NCBI GenBank assembly: GCA_003142095.1 | Contig: PLON01000019.1 | Location: 1-33,174 of the forward strand | Direction: 5' to 3' | DNA length: 33,174 nucleotides | From: Acidimicrobiaceae bacterium | Lineage (GTDB): Bacteria > Actinomycetota > Acidimicrobiia > Acidimicrobiales > RAAP-2 | Shown here: positions 6,336 to 13,599 of the stretch, in pieces | How the letters are laid out: every line of letters begins with the position of its first letter | How positions within the stretch are numbered: the stretch's first letter is position 1 | Translations under genes and position numbers: made by a program | Notes under the pieces: model-generated | Databases searched by the model: none | Seen by the model: only the letters and a program-made list of their open reading frames with translations | What the model was told of the DNA's origin: nothing

Positions 6336-7604
6336 TTACGGCTTGGGTTCGCCGATCACTTCACCAACGAGGAGTCGGCGCACATTCCACTGCAGATGCT
6401 CGACCATGTCGTCCGAAACTCCTTTGGGCGGCGCGATCTCCGTGATCGCACCATCGAGAGCAACGAGTGTCTCTGAGACCAGCGCCGACGCTCGGGTCGC
6501 GGCGATCACGCCCCAAGAATTCGCCTCCGCGAGAATGCTCTCCACAGAAAGTTTCTGATGATCAAAGATCCCGTTGACAGCCAAGGCGAGATCCCACTTC
6601 ACGAGACCTGCCTGGAACAAGTTGGGCAACGCGTCATAGACCTGCGCGAGTTCGGTGCCTGTCGAAAGGTGCATGAGGGCAGCGTTCTTCGCATGCGCGT
6701 CGTTGTTGCCAATTGTGACATGGAAGGTTAGGTGCCGTAGCCAATTCTCCACCGCGGCATCGCTGCTAGGAATCGAGCCAAGCATTTCGGCGATGCGCCG
6801 CACCGTGGCCCGCTTAGGGTCGCCCGGCCAGTCGGGCTCCTGGAACTTCGTGTCCGTGTCTCGCCAGTCGAGGCTCAGTGCCTGGGCGAGATCTTCTTGG
6901 TGGTGCAGATTCACATGACCGTTGACCACCGTCCGGTCGAAGCGCTCGATGGCAAGGTACGTCATGGACTCCGCCGTACGGATTTCACTCGAATAGCTTG
7001 ACAGGCCGATGCGCTGGGTCAGCAAGTGGCTGTAGTGCTCGTCGAAGATGCGGTTCGGCCTCGCGGGGACCTGAGGCTTGAGGATGTGCGTCGAGTGGGC
7101 CCGGCCGTGTGGAAAAACCCACTGCCGCTCGACCTGCGCGACGAGCACCTTCGGTTGATAGCCGGTCAGCGTGGAGCGACTGTCGTCCGCGATGGCCTGA
7201 TCGCTGTCTTCGAGTGCTTGCCTGAGCTTTGTGCTCAACGCGTGATCATCGAGTGGCTCATAGACGGGCTGGTACGTCTTCGCCTCATCTGACTGACGCA
7301 GCGTCACGGCGCCGGCGATCGACCCGCCGAACTCGCGTAGTAGAGCGAACAGGTCATCCTTGTCGATTCGACGCTTGGTCGCCATCGCCTCACGATGGTT
7401 ACCCTCGGGGACGTAACCGCCGAAAAAGTTCGACACCGCTTCGACCGGTGGGCGCCGTCCAGGAATAGTCGCGAACGACTCACTCAGCAGAATCTCGGCG
7501 TGATACGCCACGTCCACATCGAGCGTCACTCTGGTCTTGTTGCGCCGGTCAGGCTCGACGATGCCGACGAAGCGGTCGTGAAGGAACAGGTTAAGACCCG
7601 GCAT
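6336..7604 (-). CDS. hipA: HipA-family serine/threonine kinase toxin
   Basis: 422 residues, close to E. coli HipA (440). The N-terminal HipA domain (~residues 3-105) is followed by the kinase. Recognisable parts are the P-loop STLTGYQPKVLV (144-155, with a possible autophosphorylation Ser/Thr), the ATP-binding lysine K176 in HILKPQ, the catalytic loop IGNNDAHAKN (298-307, D302) and the metal-binding D324 in VYDALP. HipA kinases phosphorylate aminoacyl-tRNA synthetases (GltX in E. coli) and cause dormancy; the target here is unknown. All key residues are present, so it should be active. The ATG start overlaps the hipB end by 14 nt, which couples translation. The unit is controlled from the hipB operator region. 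Confidence 0.93.
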   Translation of the reverse strand: MPGLNLFLHDRFVGIVEPDRRNKTRVTLDVDVAYHAEILLSESFATIPGRRPPVEAVSNFFGGYVPEGNHREAMATKRRIDKDDLFALLREFGGSIAGAVTLRQSDEAKTYQPVYEPLDDHALSTKLRQALEDSDQAIADDSRSTLTGYQPKVLVAQVERQWVFPHGRAHSTHILKPQVPARPNRIFDEHYSHLLTQRIGLSSYSSEIRTAESMTYLAIERFDRTVVNGHVNLHHQEDLAQALSLDWRDTDTKFQEPDWPGDPKRATVRRIAEMLGSIPSSDAAVENWLRHLTFHVTIGNNDAHAKNAALMHLSTGTELAQVYDALPNLFQAGLVKWDLALAVNGIFDHQKLSVESILAEANSWGVIAATRASALVSETLVALDGAITEIAPPKGVSDDMVEHLQWNVRRLLVGEVIGEPKP

Positions 7605-7827
7605 CGTGATCCCCGTACGTCAGGGTCATAGTGATGCCCAGCTCGTGAAGCGCCCGGAAGAGACGCGTCGTGTAGATGTTCCCTTTCCCGGACTCGAGCT
7701 CGACCATGTAGTCGCGAGAGAAGGCGAGTCGCTCGGCGAGTTCCACCTGAGCCAGACCCGCGTCCTCGCGGGCAGCTCTGATCACGGCGGCAACATCCTG
7801 CAGCTTGCGCGTGGTCAAAGTCGGCAT
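7591..7827 (-). CDS. hipB: HipB-like Xre-family antitoxin/repressor
   Basis: 78 residues from ATG 7827, which has AAAGGGG upstream; the open frame extends further up but would run through the operators. The helix-turn-helix is IRAAREDAGLAQVELAERLAFSRDYMVELESG (residues 16-47), followed by a beta segment (ITMTLTYG) as in HipB dimers. It binds the promoter and neutralises HipA. Its stop lies inside the hipA start region (14-nt overlap). Three matching 18-bp palindromes upstream are the likely binding sites. Confidence 0.92.
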   Translation of the reverse strand: MPTLTTRKLQDVAAVIRAAREDAGLAQVELAERLAFSRDYMVELESGKGNIYTTRLFRALHELGITMTLTYGDHDAGS

Positions 7828-7841
7828 GGCGTACCCCTTTC

Positions 7842-7911
7842 TGTGGGAATATCCCCACATTACACCAAGTGGAGATATTCCCACACAATTGAGTGTGGGC
7901 TATTCCCCACA
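7842..7911 (-). promoter_or_regulatory. triple HipB-type operator array with hipBA promoter
   Basis: Three 18-bp imperfect palindromes with the pattern TGTGGGnnTATnCCCACA lie at 7842-7859, 7868-7885 and 7894-7911. Their starts are exactly 26 bp apart. On the minus strand TTGTGT (7883-7888) and TGTAAT (7859-7864), 18 bp apart, are a possible promoter, so the middle site would sit between -35 and -10. The array begins 15 bp upstream of the hipB start. The binding protein is inferred to be HipB. Confidence 0.8.
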
Positions 7912-8070
7912 TTTCTTACCCACTCACGCCACATCCTCATCTCGTCAATCACATCATCCTCGACGTCGGAAGGAATACGAGAGAGGCTTCGCCGCCTAGT
8001 GGATGACCCGCAGTAACCACAGGGTCTCGTGAAAGGTGCGACCAAGATCTGAAATGCTTACAAGCACGGA

Positions 8071-8191
8071 AGTGTAAATGGAAATCGGTCCGTCGTCATA
8101 AGTCATCGATGGTCGATTTTGTCGATACTTACTGGGTTTTTCGTCGCCCCTTGTCGGTTCTGTCATGTGCCGTCGGATGTTTTGAGGGATG
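8071..8191. repeat. attachment arm repeat, copy 2
   Basis: Diverged copy of 4450-4583. It starts with the same tRNA anticodon-loop core AGTGTAAAT and ends with TTTTGAGGGATG, but lacks the rest of the tRNA fragment to its left and has a ~9-bp deletion near the end. It lies between the HipBA and VapBC modules, suggesting two successive insertions or an internal attP-like remnant. Confidence 0.62.
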
Positions 8192-8216
8192 GCGCGTGCC
8201 AAAAACATTGACGAGA

Positions 8217-8245
8217 TGTACAAATGGATGCTGTCGTGTTGTACA
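8217..8245 (+). promoter_or_regulatory. inverted repeat upstream of vapB
   Basis: TGTACAA (8217-8223) and TTGTACA (8239-8245) form a perfect 7-bp inverted repeat with a 15-bp spacer, 8 bp before the antitoxin start. Such sites are typical operators for VapBC/Phd-type complexes. TACACT at 8242-8247 could be a -10, giving a leaderless transcript starting at the ATG. Confidence 0.5.
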
Positions 8246-8253
8246 CTAAAGAG

Positions 8254-8517
8254 ATGGACGTCACTGTGAGCAACCTAAGAGCCCACCTCAGCGAATGGAT
8301 CAATCGCGCCAGCTCCGGAGAGGAAATTCTCGTCACCGATCGCGGTGTTCCAGTTGCTCGCCTTCTTGGCGTGGACGCCGCTCCCCTGCTGGAACGACTC
8401 ACCGCCGAGGGTGTAATTGGTCGAGTTGACCGTACATCGCGACCGAAAGCCACTACTCACCGACGAGTTCAAAGCACCGCGTCGGTAGCCGGTCTCGTCA
8501 CTGAGCAACGCCGCTAA
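8254..8517 (+). CDS. vapB: Phd/YefM-type VapB antitoxin
   Basis: 87 residues from ATG 8254. The N-terminus MDVTVSNLRAHLSEWINRA and then EEILVTDRGVPVARL are the classic Phd/YefM DNA-binding fold; the disordered, basic C-terminus would wrap the toxin. An ATG at 8224 is in frame, but the family begins at 8254 and the upstream part overlaps the inverted repeat. The gene ends 6 bp before the PIN-domain toxin gene. It should repress the pair by binding the TGTACA repeat. Confidence 0.86.
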   Translation: MDVTVSNLRAHLSEWINRASSGEEILVTDRGVPVARLLGVDAAPLLERLTAEGVIGRVDRTSRPKATTHRRVQSTASVAGLVTEQRR

Positions 8518-8523
8518 CCACGA

Positions 8524-8946
8524 GTGACACTGGTCTACTTCGACGCCAGTGCGCTGGTGAAGCTCGTTGTCGATGAGGAAGGTAGCGACCTCGCCGCCGC
8601 TCTCTGGGATGGGTGCGACAGTGCGCTGTCAAGCCGCCTCTCGTACCCCGAGGTTCGCTCCGCGCTCGCCGCTGGCGCACGAGATCACCGAATCGACACT
8701 CGTTCTTTGAGGAAGGTTCAGCGAGACTGGGAGCGGTTCTGGTCGGCGATCCAACCAGTGGAACTCACCGCTGCAGTCGAGCGTCACGCCGGCGATCTGG
8801 CGAGTGCGTACTCTCTCCGAGGAGCCGACGCCATTCATCTGGCCAGCGCCCTGGCCATCGAACTCCCGGATCTCATCGTGGCTGTATGGGATCATCGGCT
8901 CAGAGATGGCGTACTTTCCGCCGGCCTACGCGTCGCGCCCGCTTGA
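8524..8946 (+). CDS. vapC: VapC PIN-domain RNase toxin
   Basis: 140 residues from GTG 8524. The PIN-domain acidic residues are all present: D7 in VYFDASALVKL, E43 in YPEVRSAL, D102 in GADAIHLASAL and D123 in WDHRL. VapC toxins are Mg-dependent ribonucleases that cut tRNA or rRNA. The length is normal and the active site is complete, so it is probably functional. It is co-transcribed with the Phd-type antitoxin 6 bp upstream. Confidence 0.93.
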   Translation: MTLVYFDASALVKLVVDEEGSDLAAALWDGCDSALSSRLSYPEVRSALAAGARDHRIDTRSLRKVQRDWERFWSAIQPVELTAAVERHAGDLASAYSLRGADAIHLASALAIELPDLIVAVWDHRLRDGVLSAGLRVAPA

Positions 8947-9447
8947 CAACGTTGTTATCTCGCATCTGTGAGTTGTACTCGGAGCGCTAATCGCGAACGG
9001 TGAGGTTTCAAACCCGTAGATACATCATCTTGTCCGAGGCGTAAGGGTGGACCTTGGGTGGCACAATAAGAACCACCACGCCGTACTCGCGCAAGAGACG
9101 ACGTTTTCCTACAACAAGTCAATAAATTGACTCACGGTAACGCAAGACCGTCAAAGAATCGTCTAGATAGCCCCTCCGGCGAGCTCACATCGGTCACGGC
9201 GCCTTCGTGGCCATCCTGAGGGCCACGGCCGACGTTAGTGATAACCAGGTGATAGGCCGAAACAGTCGATCCGGTCGATGCAAGAGTCATCGGCGCAGCC
9301 AATCGGCAATCGCGCTTTGTAGAACCCGAAAACGTTGGCGCGCCCACCCTGTCCGTGTTGCAGCACCTGTAAGGGGGTGATTCATAGTGCGGACGTATAG
9401 CTACGGCATCGTCCAGACAACTTTCAGAATGGATCGGTCCAACTGAC
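8947..9447. other. intergenic region between VapBC and TacAT
   Basis: It holds copy 2 of the 28-bp repeat (9047-9074). A 71-residue minus-strand open frame (9132-9347) contains a beta-like segment (VSAYHLVITNVG) and might be a fragment of a secreted-protein gene, but it has no recognisable start signal or complete domain. Otherwise nothing is supported. Confidence 0.5.
9047..9074. repeat. 28-bp dispersed repeat, copy 2
   Basis: Same orientation as 3345-3372, 25 of 28 bases identical. It lies about 100 bp beyond vapC. See copy 1. Confidence 0.6.
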
Positions 9448-9945
9448 TCATGGCTCCAAACTCAGCGCGATATCACTGACCTTTCGCGTATAGCGAAGAA
9501 CGCCATCACCAACACACTGAACAAAGCCGTATTTCTCATAGAACGAACCAGCTCGCTCGTCAAGCGCGTCGACTACGACATACCTACCGCCGACTCGATC
9601 GCTAGCGCCAACCGCTCGACTCAAGGCATCGACGAGGAGTTCCGCACCGAGTCCCTGACCTTGGTGCTTCGCATCAAGCGCCAGTCTCGCGAGAAGGATC
9701 GCGGGAATCTCATTAAGGTCACCGCGGCCTACCTTGTCAGATAGCTCCGCGCGACCAATGACGTGGGGCGCCAGGGTGAAGTACCCGACCACCGCAGTTT
9801 CCTCCGCACACCAGACGTATGTTCGGCTATTGCGCTTCGCGTCGGTGTTCCGAGCAGATTGTCTGAGCCACCGATCAAGTGATTCGACACCCGAGTCAAA
9901 ATTCTCAAGAACATGATGCTCCCCGAGCGGCTCGGAAACGAACAC
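9448..9945 (-). CDS. tacT: TacT/AtaT-type GNAT acetyltransferase toxin
   Basis: 165 residues from GTG 9943-9945. Conserved features of the toxin-type GNATs are visible: FDSGVESLDRWLRQSARN (16-33), RTYVW, PAILLARLALD (81-91), the acetyl-CoA loop QGQGLG (95-100) and the catalytic tyrosine region FYEKYGF (135-141, Y139). These enzymes acetylate the amino group of charged aminoacyl-tRNAs and stop translation. It lies 3 bp after the DUF1778 antitoxin gene in the usual antitoxin-toxin order. Length and motifs are complete. Confidence 0.92.
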   Translation of the reverse strand: MFVSEPLGEHHVLENFDSGVESLDRWLRQSARNTDAKRNSRTYVWCAEETAVVGYFTLAPHVIGRAELSDKVGRGDLNEIPAILLARLALDAKHQGQGLGAELLVDALSRAVGASDRVGGRYVVVDALDERAGSFYEKYGFVQCVGDGVLRYTRKVSDIALSLEP

Positions 9946-9948
9946 CAG

Positions 9949-10215
9949 TTAGCGCTGAGTGAAGCGAAGTTCGCGCTTGGCCACCACCGCCAGGGAATGA
10001 ATCGCTACGGGTGGCTCATCCAGGGCCGAAAGGAGATGGTCAAAGTAGTCGCTCGGCACCGGCGTCCGAGTGGCGAGGACATCGTCAGCACGTCGCGACG
10101 CCGCACTCAACACAAAGTCAGTGAGCGATTCGTTCGACGCTTGGGCGGCCGCAAACAACTTGGCTTCGACCGTTTCAGTCGTCCTAAAATTGAGTCGCTT
10201 TTCCTTCGTCGTCAC
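9949..10215 (-). CDS. tacA: DUF1778 (TacA-type) ribbon-helix-helix antitoxin
   Basis: 88 residues from GTG 10213-10215, chosen because AAGGA lies 8 nt upstream and MTTKEKRLNFRTTETVEAKL is where the DUF1778 domain begins. The N-terminal ribbon-helix-helix binds DNA; the helix SLTDFVLSAASRRADDVL and the tail after residue ~60 bind and block the GNAT toxin. A 19-bp palindrome over the promoter -10 is the likely operator. A longer frame to 10263 would cross that operator and is rejected. Confidence 0.9.
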   Translation of the reverse strand: MTTKEKRLNFRTTETVEAKLFAAAQASNESLTDFVLSAASRRADDVLATRTPVPSDYFDHLLSALDEPPVAIHSLAVVAKRELRFTQR

Positions 10216-10233
10216 TGCAATATCCTTCGCTTG

Positions 10234-10270
10234 GTATGTACATTGTACATACACCCCAGCCAATTGGCAA
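10234..10270 (-). promoter_or_regulatory. tacAT promoter and palindromic operator
   Basis: On the minus strand TTGCCA (10265-10270), 17 bp, TACAAT (10242-10247) form a good promoter. The -10 lies inside a 19-bp palindrome at 10234-10252 (GTATGTACA, one central base, TGTACATAC), perfect apart from the centre. This suits a ribbon-helix-helix repressor acting on its own promoter. Confidence 0.77.
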
Positions 10271-10450
10271 TACCCCGTTTTGGTGCCGCGACTAGGGAAC
10301 CGTGTTGAAATCTAGGGTCCCCCTGTCCCTCCATCGGGAATGCCAGTCTCCGTCGAGCCAATAAGCAAAAACTGCTCCAACGAATCAGCAGGCCGACCTC
10401 ACTCGTTTCGTTGGCTTTTCAGGGGTACTCCACTCGTGGAGGCAGATCAT

Positions 10451-10490
10451 CCCTCAAAGAAAACCTCACTCGTGAGGGTTTTTTTGAGGG
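10451..10490. terminator. bidirectional intrinsic terminator downstream of tRNA-Val
   Basis: Long imperfect palindrome: CCCTCAAA (10451-10458) pairs with TTTGAGGG (10483-10490). Inside it is a CCTCA/TGAGG stem (10464-10468 and 10473-10477) with a 4-nt loop. T-rich runs follow the inner stem on both strands. On the minus strand it would end transcription from tRNA-Val. The outer arms match the TTTTGAGGG motif of the attachment arms. Confidence 0.65.
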
Positions 10491-10553
10491 AAAGTGCGAA
10501 TCCAGAATGTTGTCCTATGGAGGAAGATCCAACAATCACTTGGCCTCTGACTT

Positions 10554-10597
10554 GTGGGCGCTGAGGGACTCGAACCCCCGACCTGCTGAGTGTAAAT
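10554..10597. repeat. attR-like 44-bp direct repeat inside tRNA-Val
   Basis: Identical to 4415-4458. It spans the tRNA 3' end through the T arm to the anticodon loop. The repeat stops in the anticodon loop, a common crossover position for tyrosine recombinases. Confidence 0.82.
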
Positions 10598-10628
10598 CAG
10601 CTGCTCTAGCCAACTGAGCTAAGCGCCC
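10555..10628 (-). tRNA. tRNA-Val (anticodon TAC)
   Basis: 74 nt including the discriminator A, with no encoded CCA. The acceptor stem GGGCGCT pairs with AGCGCCC. The D arm is GCTC/GAGC, the anticodon stem GCTGA/TCAGC with loop TTTACAC, and the T arm has loop TTCGAGT. The anticodon is TAC, reading valine GTA. The 3' half is duplicated at 4415-4458, so this gene is the insertion site of the neighbouring island and was kept whole at that junction. Confidence 0.95.
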
Positions 10629-10664
10629 GAAGTAGTACAGCCTAATGGCAGCGCTCTGCGCGGC

Positions 10665-11396
10665 TCAGTACGGCGCGGCGTCGCGCAGAAACGTGAGGAG
10701 CTCCGGCGTGGCGGCAAAGAATGGACGACGTCGCACACGTTCGCTCGTCACCAGTGCTTTGCGGTCGTACTCTCCCGAGACGGCACCCGCTTCTTCGATC
10801 ATCAGCAGTCCGCCCAAATAGTCCCAGGGGTGTAGCCCCGAGCGCGCTGCCACGCTGAACATATCAAGTGAACCGTCAGCGACGAGGCAGATCTCGAGGC
10901 TCGCGGCACCGAGTGATCGGTACTGGGCCCAGCCGAGGTGTCGAGACGGTAAGCCCGAAAAACTGACAATGGACTTGGCGACATCGACCTGGCCACTCGG
11001 TGAGATTTTCTCACCATCACGACGCGCTCCCCCGCCCTTTTCCGCTTCGTAGGTCGCGCCCGTTGCTTGATTGACAACGAGTGCCGCGACGAGTTCGTCG
11101 TCACGCAGGACGGCGAGGCTGGTCGCAAAAAATGGAACTCCGTGATCACAGTTCGTCGACCCGTCAATCGGATCGAGAACAACGGTGTATTCGCCATTTC
11201 CAGAGACGCCCGACTCTTCACTGACCACACGAAATCCGGCGCCGTGCAACACACGTAACGCAACTTCGTCAGCCGCTATATCGAGGTGATATTGCGTGGA
11301 GCGAAGTCCTGAATACCCATCATGATCACCCGACTTCACGACCGCCGCAATCTCTTGGGCGCACTCGCGAAGTGCATCTAAAAGTGAAGACTTCAC
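10665..11396 (-). CDS. inositol monophosphatase-family phosphatase
   Basis: 243 residues. Metal-binding signatures of the family are present: SEES (59-62), LDPIDGSTN (74-82, with D75 and D78) and HPWDYLGGLLMIEEAG (189-204, D192). Members act on inositol phosphate, histidinol phosphate, fructose bisphosphate or PAP; the substrate cannot be set from the sequence. The ATG at 11396 begins MKSSLLDALRE, giving an ordinary family length. It lies 36 bp from the tRNA-Val gene on the same strand and is divergent from the hypothetical gene at 11437. Confidence 0.9.
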   Translation of the reverse strand: MKSSLLDALRECAQEIAAVVKSGDHDGYSGLRSTQYHLDIAADEVALRVLHGAGFRVVSEESGVSGNGEYTVVLDPIDGSTNCDHGVPFFATSLAVLRDDELVAALVVNQATGATYEAEKGGGARRDGEKISPSGQVDVAKSIVSFSGLPSRHLGWAQYRSLGAASLEICLVADGSLDMFSVAARSGLHPWDYLGGLLMIEEAGAVSGEYDRKALVTSERVRRRPFFAATPELLTFLRDAAPY

Positions 11397-11436
11397 GCAG
11401 TAACGCTAGTAGGGTTCGCGGCTAACCTGATTGGTA

Positions 11437-11994
11437 ATGGCCGCCATAGACGTCGCAGGTTTCGTTGCCGACCTCAAAGATCACGCGGTGACCCACGGTT
11501 TTCACGTGCACGATGAGCGGCATTTCGTAGAAACATATTCACTACGCCAAGCGTGGGAGGTCGATCTGCACCCCGAAGACGGTTGCGGTGGTCCGGTCGA
11601 TCTCCATATTGAACTTGACGTCGATCCAAGGACTCTGCTGGCGTTCGAAGACGCGGTACTCGGACTGCCCGACGAAGTCGATCCGCCCGACGAATTTCAT
11701 TTTCCTCTCGTGTTGACGTGGAGCTTGCCGCCAATGCCCCACGGCCCTGACTTGCTACGTCTGGCCATTGATCTTGCGCCGATCGGTGGGTTGGAAATGC
11801 CTCTCGAGGTCACGGCGACCGACGTCTTTGCCTCGCCCACGGAAAGCAGTGAGCGACGTATCTCGATTGTCGCGCGCCGAGCAATCTCACTCAGTCAGGT
11901 GGCGAAAGGCGAAGATCCCTTATGCGACATCTTTGAGCGCGGACGCATTGTGAGCGACTTCTTGTTGCAATCCGCGGACTCGTGGCTCGGCTAG
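11437..11994 (+). CDS. hypothetical protein
   Basis: 185 residues from ATG 11437 (the codon two before it is a TTG also able to start). It is rich in acidic residues with alternating beta-like segments (WEVDLHPEDG, VDLHIELDVDPRTLLAFEDAVLGL, FPLVLTWSLPP). No signal peptide, membrane helix or known motif was seen. It overlaps the following lipoprotein gene by 13 nt, so the two are likely co-translated. I do not recognise the family; it looks like an actinobacterial conserved protein. Codon use resembles the chromosome rather than the island. Confidence 0.68.
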   Translation: MAAIDVAGFVADLKDHAVTHGFHVHDERHFVETYSLRQAWEVDLHPEDGCGGPVDLHIELDVDPRTLLAFEDAVLGLPDEVDPPDEFHFPLVLTWSLPPMPHGPDLLRLAIDLAPIGGLEMPLEVTATDVFASPTESSERRISIVARRAISLSQVAKGEDPLCDIFERGRIVSDFLLQSADSWLG

Positions 11995-12356
11995 CTCGAC
12001 TCGCGGGCGTACTGGCAATTCTCACGATTTCGAGCGCACTGCTCGCGTCGTGCGGAACCGGCGACGCCACCTCCGACGTGCGACACAGTTGCGTGTACGT
12101 CAAGCGCGCTCTCGCGGTTGAATCCCAGAGCGAACAACCGGGGCTTAGCACTTCGCGACGTCACGAACTTGAATCCAACGCGCTCAGCGAACTGCTGCGG
12201 GCGACTCCCTCGGCGGCGGCCGCCACGTCAATTGACGGAAGTTGGAATCCGCTTATGACGACGATCAACGAAGCGGAACGAGTGCCAATTCCCGACTTGC
12301 AGGCGTCTCTGACTCGACTGTGTCGAGTCGCCGACTCACAAACGCCGTACCTCTAA
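11982..12356 (+). CDS. small lipoprotein of unknown function
   Basis: 124 residues from GTG 11982. The signal peptide has a hydrophobic core (LAGVLAILTISSALLAS) and a lipobox LLASC with Cys24, so it should be exported, lipidated and membrane-anchored. The mature part is about 100 residues, helical, with two further cysteines (C37 and one near the C-terminus) that could form a disulfide. It overlaps the upstream hypothetical gene by 13 nt and meets the minus-strand gene tail to tail with a 4-nt overlap. No domain was recognised. Confidence 0.78.
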   Translation: MARLARLAGVLAILTISSALLASCGTGDATSDVRHSCVYVKRALAVESQSEQPGLSTSRRHELESNALSELLRATPSAAAATSIDGSWNPLMTTINEAERVPIPDLQASLTRLCRVADSQTPYL

Positions 12357-12697
12357 CTCTGCGCGGGCAAACGTTCCTTCAACCAGTCCAAGGAATTTTC
12401 TTCGAGCATCGCCTCTTCCCATCCCTCAAGAAGGTCTTCCAGCGCGGCCTTAGAGCCCACCTTGCCAATGATGACGACGGTCAAGTCGGTGACCGGTTCA
12501 TTCGAAATGAGGAAATCCCCAAAGATGTCCTCCGACACGACCGCGTCGGGCTCGACCATCAAATAGAGTTCGCCGGTCGCCTCGACCCACGAGAGTTCGT
12601 ACTCGTTGTCGGCCTTGTCGGTCCACTCGTTGCCGAACTCGAACTCCGCGCTCTCACGTCGGGCCTCGTTTTGCTCGTAGAAAGATTCGATATCCAT
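12353..12697 (-). CDS. acidic conserved hypothetical protein
   Basis: 114 residues from ATG 12697; TAAGG lies 7 nt before it, better than for the ATG two codons upstream (12703). It begins MDIESFYEQNEARRESAEFEFGNEW and is strongly acidic, with an alternating beta pattern in YELSWVEATGELYLMVEP and DLTVVIIGKV. It is soluble, with no signal peptide. I recognise it only as a conserved actinobacterial type without a known role. It is divergent from the 12833 gene. Confidence 0.78.
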   Translation of the reverse strand: MDIESFYEQNEARRESAEFEFGNEWTDKADNEYELSWVEATGELYLMVEPDAVVSEDIFGDFLISNEPVTDLTVVIIGKVGSKAALEDLLEGWEEAMLEENSLDWLKERLPAQS

Positions 12698-12832
12698 TTT
12701 CATACCTTACGTCGCGAATATGTGCGTTACCGAGTGCGCGGTGTTGTCCACGATGGGGGCATGAAGAATGTCGTCGCACGATGCGCGAACGTGGCTGCTG
12801 TCCGATGCGTGAGGGGCTCTCTACTGGGCCCC

Positions 12833-13531
12833 ATGACCACCAAACTTGACCTCTTAAACAACCTTCGACACGAATGGCGCTGGGTCGGACGACGTCCGAG
12901 TGCCCGCGAGGCGGTGCGACGCCTCGACGAACGTCACCCCGACCTGCGGCTCTGCGATCAGCACGATCTCTGCGATGTCGTGGAGCTTCTCGAGTCGCGA
13001 AGTGGGCGCAGTGTCCTCGAGCGAGCGCAGATCGTACGTGCATTATTGCAAGAGGCGAGCGATCCCGACATTCATCGGGCGCTGCTGCAAACACTCCTGC
13101 CGGGTGTGGTCAGCGTCTGTCGACAGCTGCGCTTCGGTGAAGGCATCATCGAGGAACCGAGCGAGACCCTCGCCATGGCCATCTCTCTTCTGAGCGAGTT
13201 ACTCGTCGACTGGGCGGGCCAGTCGCGCACCTACGCGGCGCCCGACCTCTTATCGGCGCTACGGGGACGGCTACGCCGGTGGATGTTGAAGGAAAAGGAG
13301 GCGCTGCGCAACGTGACCAACTTTGAGGTTGCCGAGTGCGCGGCCGAGGAGGCTTCGCCACTTCTCACTCGACTAGAAGGACTGCGCGAGGATCACGACC
13401 GCCTCGTGCGCCTCACCTACGCACGAGTCTTTGAGGGACGATCCCTGCGCGAACTCGCAGCCCACGACCACAGCGCGCCCGTGTCGCTGCAGAGCGAACT
13501 CGCGCACTTCGCTGTTCGTTATTTGCTCTAG
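12833..13531 (+). CDS. helical protein, possible sigma-region-4-like C-terminus
   Basis: 232 residues from ATG 12833; the frame is open far upstream but there overlaps two other genes, and MTTKLDLLNNLRHEWRWVG is a sensible start. It is all-helical and rich in Arg, Leu and Glu. The C-terminal ~55 residues (LEGLREDHDRLVRLTYARVFEGRSLRELAAHD and on) resemble the helix-turn-helix of sigma-70 region 4, but the similarity is weak and no region 2 is evident. It lies 68 bp before the secreted Ser/Thr-rich protein, on the same strand. A regulator or accessory factor for the next two genes is a guess. Confidence 0.65.
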   Translation: MTTKLDLLNNLRHEWRWVGRRPSAREAVRRLDERHPDLRLCDQHDLCDVVELLESRSGRSVLERAQIVRALLQEASDPDIHRALLQTLLPGVVSVCRQLRFGEGIIEEPSETLAMAISLLSELLVDWAGQSRTYAAPDLLSALRGRLRRWMLKEKEALRNVTNFEVAECAAEEASPLLTRLEGLREDHDRLVRLTYARVFEGRSLRELAAHDHSAPVSLQSELAHFAVRYLL

Positions 13532-13599
13532 TCATTATCAAAGGTTGTGAATGTCCGACGAATTTGCATCGCCTCAGCCGTTACCCTGCAAGGACCACT

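Noticed and set aside
9132-9347. 71-residue minus-strand open frame with a beta-like segment
   Set aside because: No start signal, no complete domain and no partner gene; at best a gene fragment.
12242-12832. Upstream extension of the helical-protein frame
   Set aside because: It crosses the lipoprotein and the acidic hypothetical gene on the other strand; the ATG at 12833 fits better.
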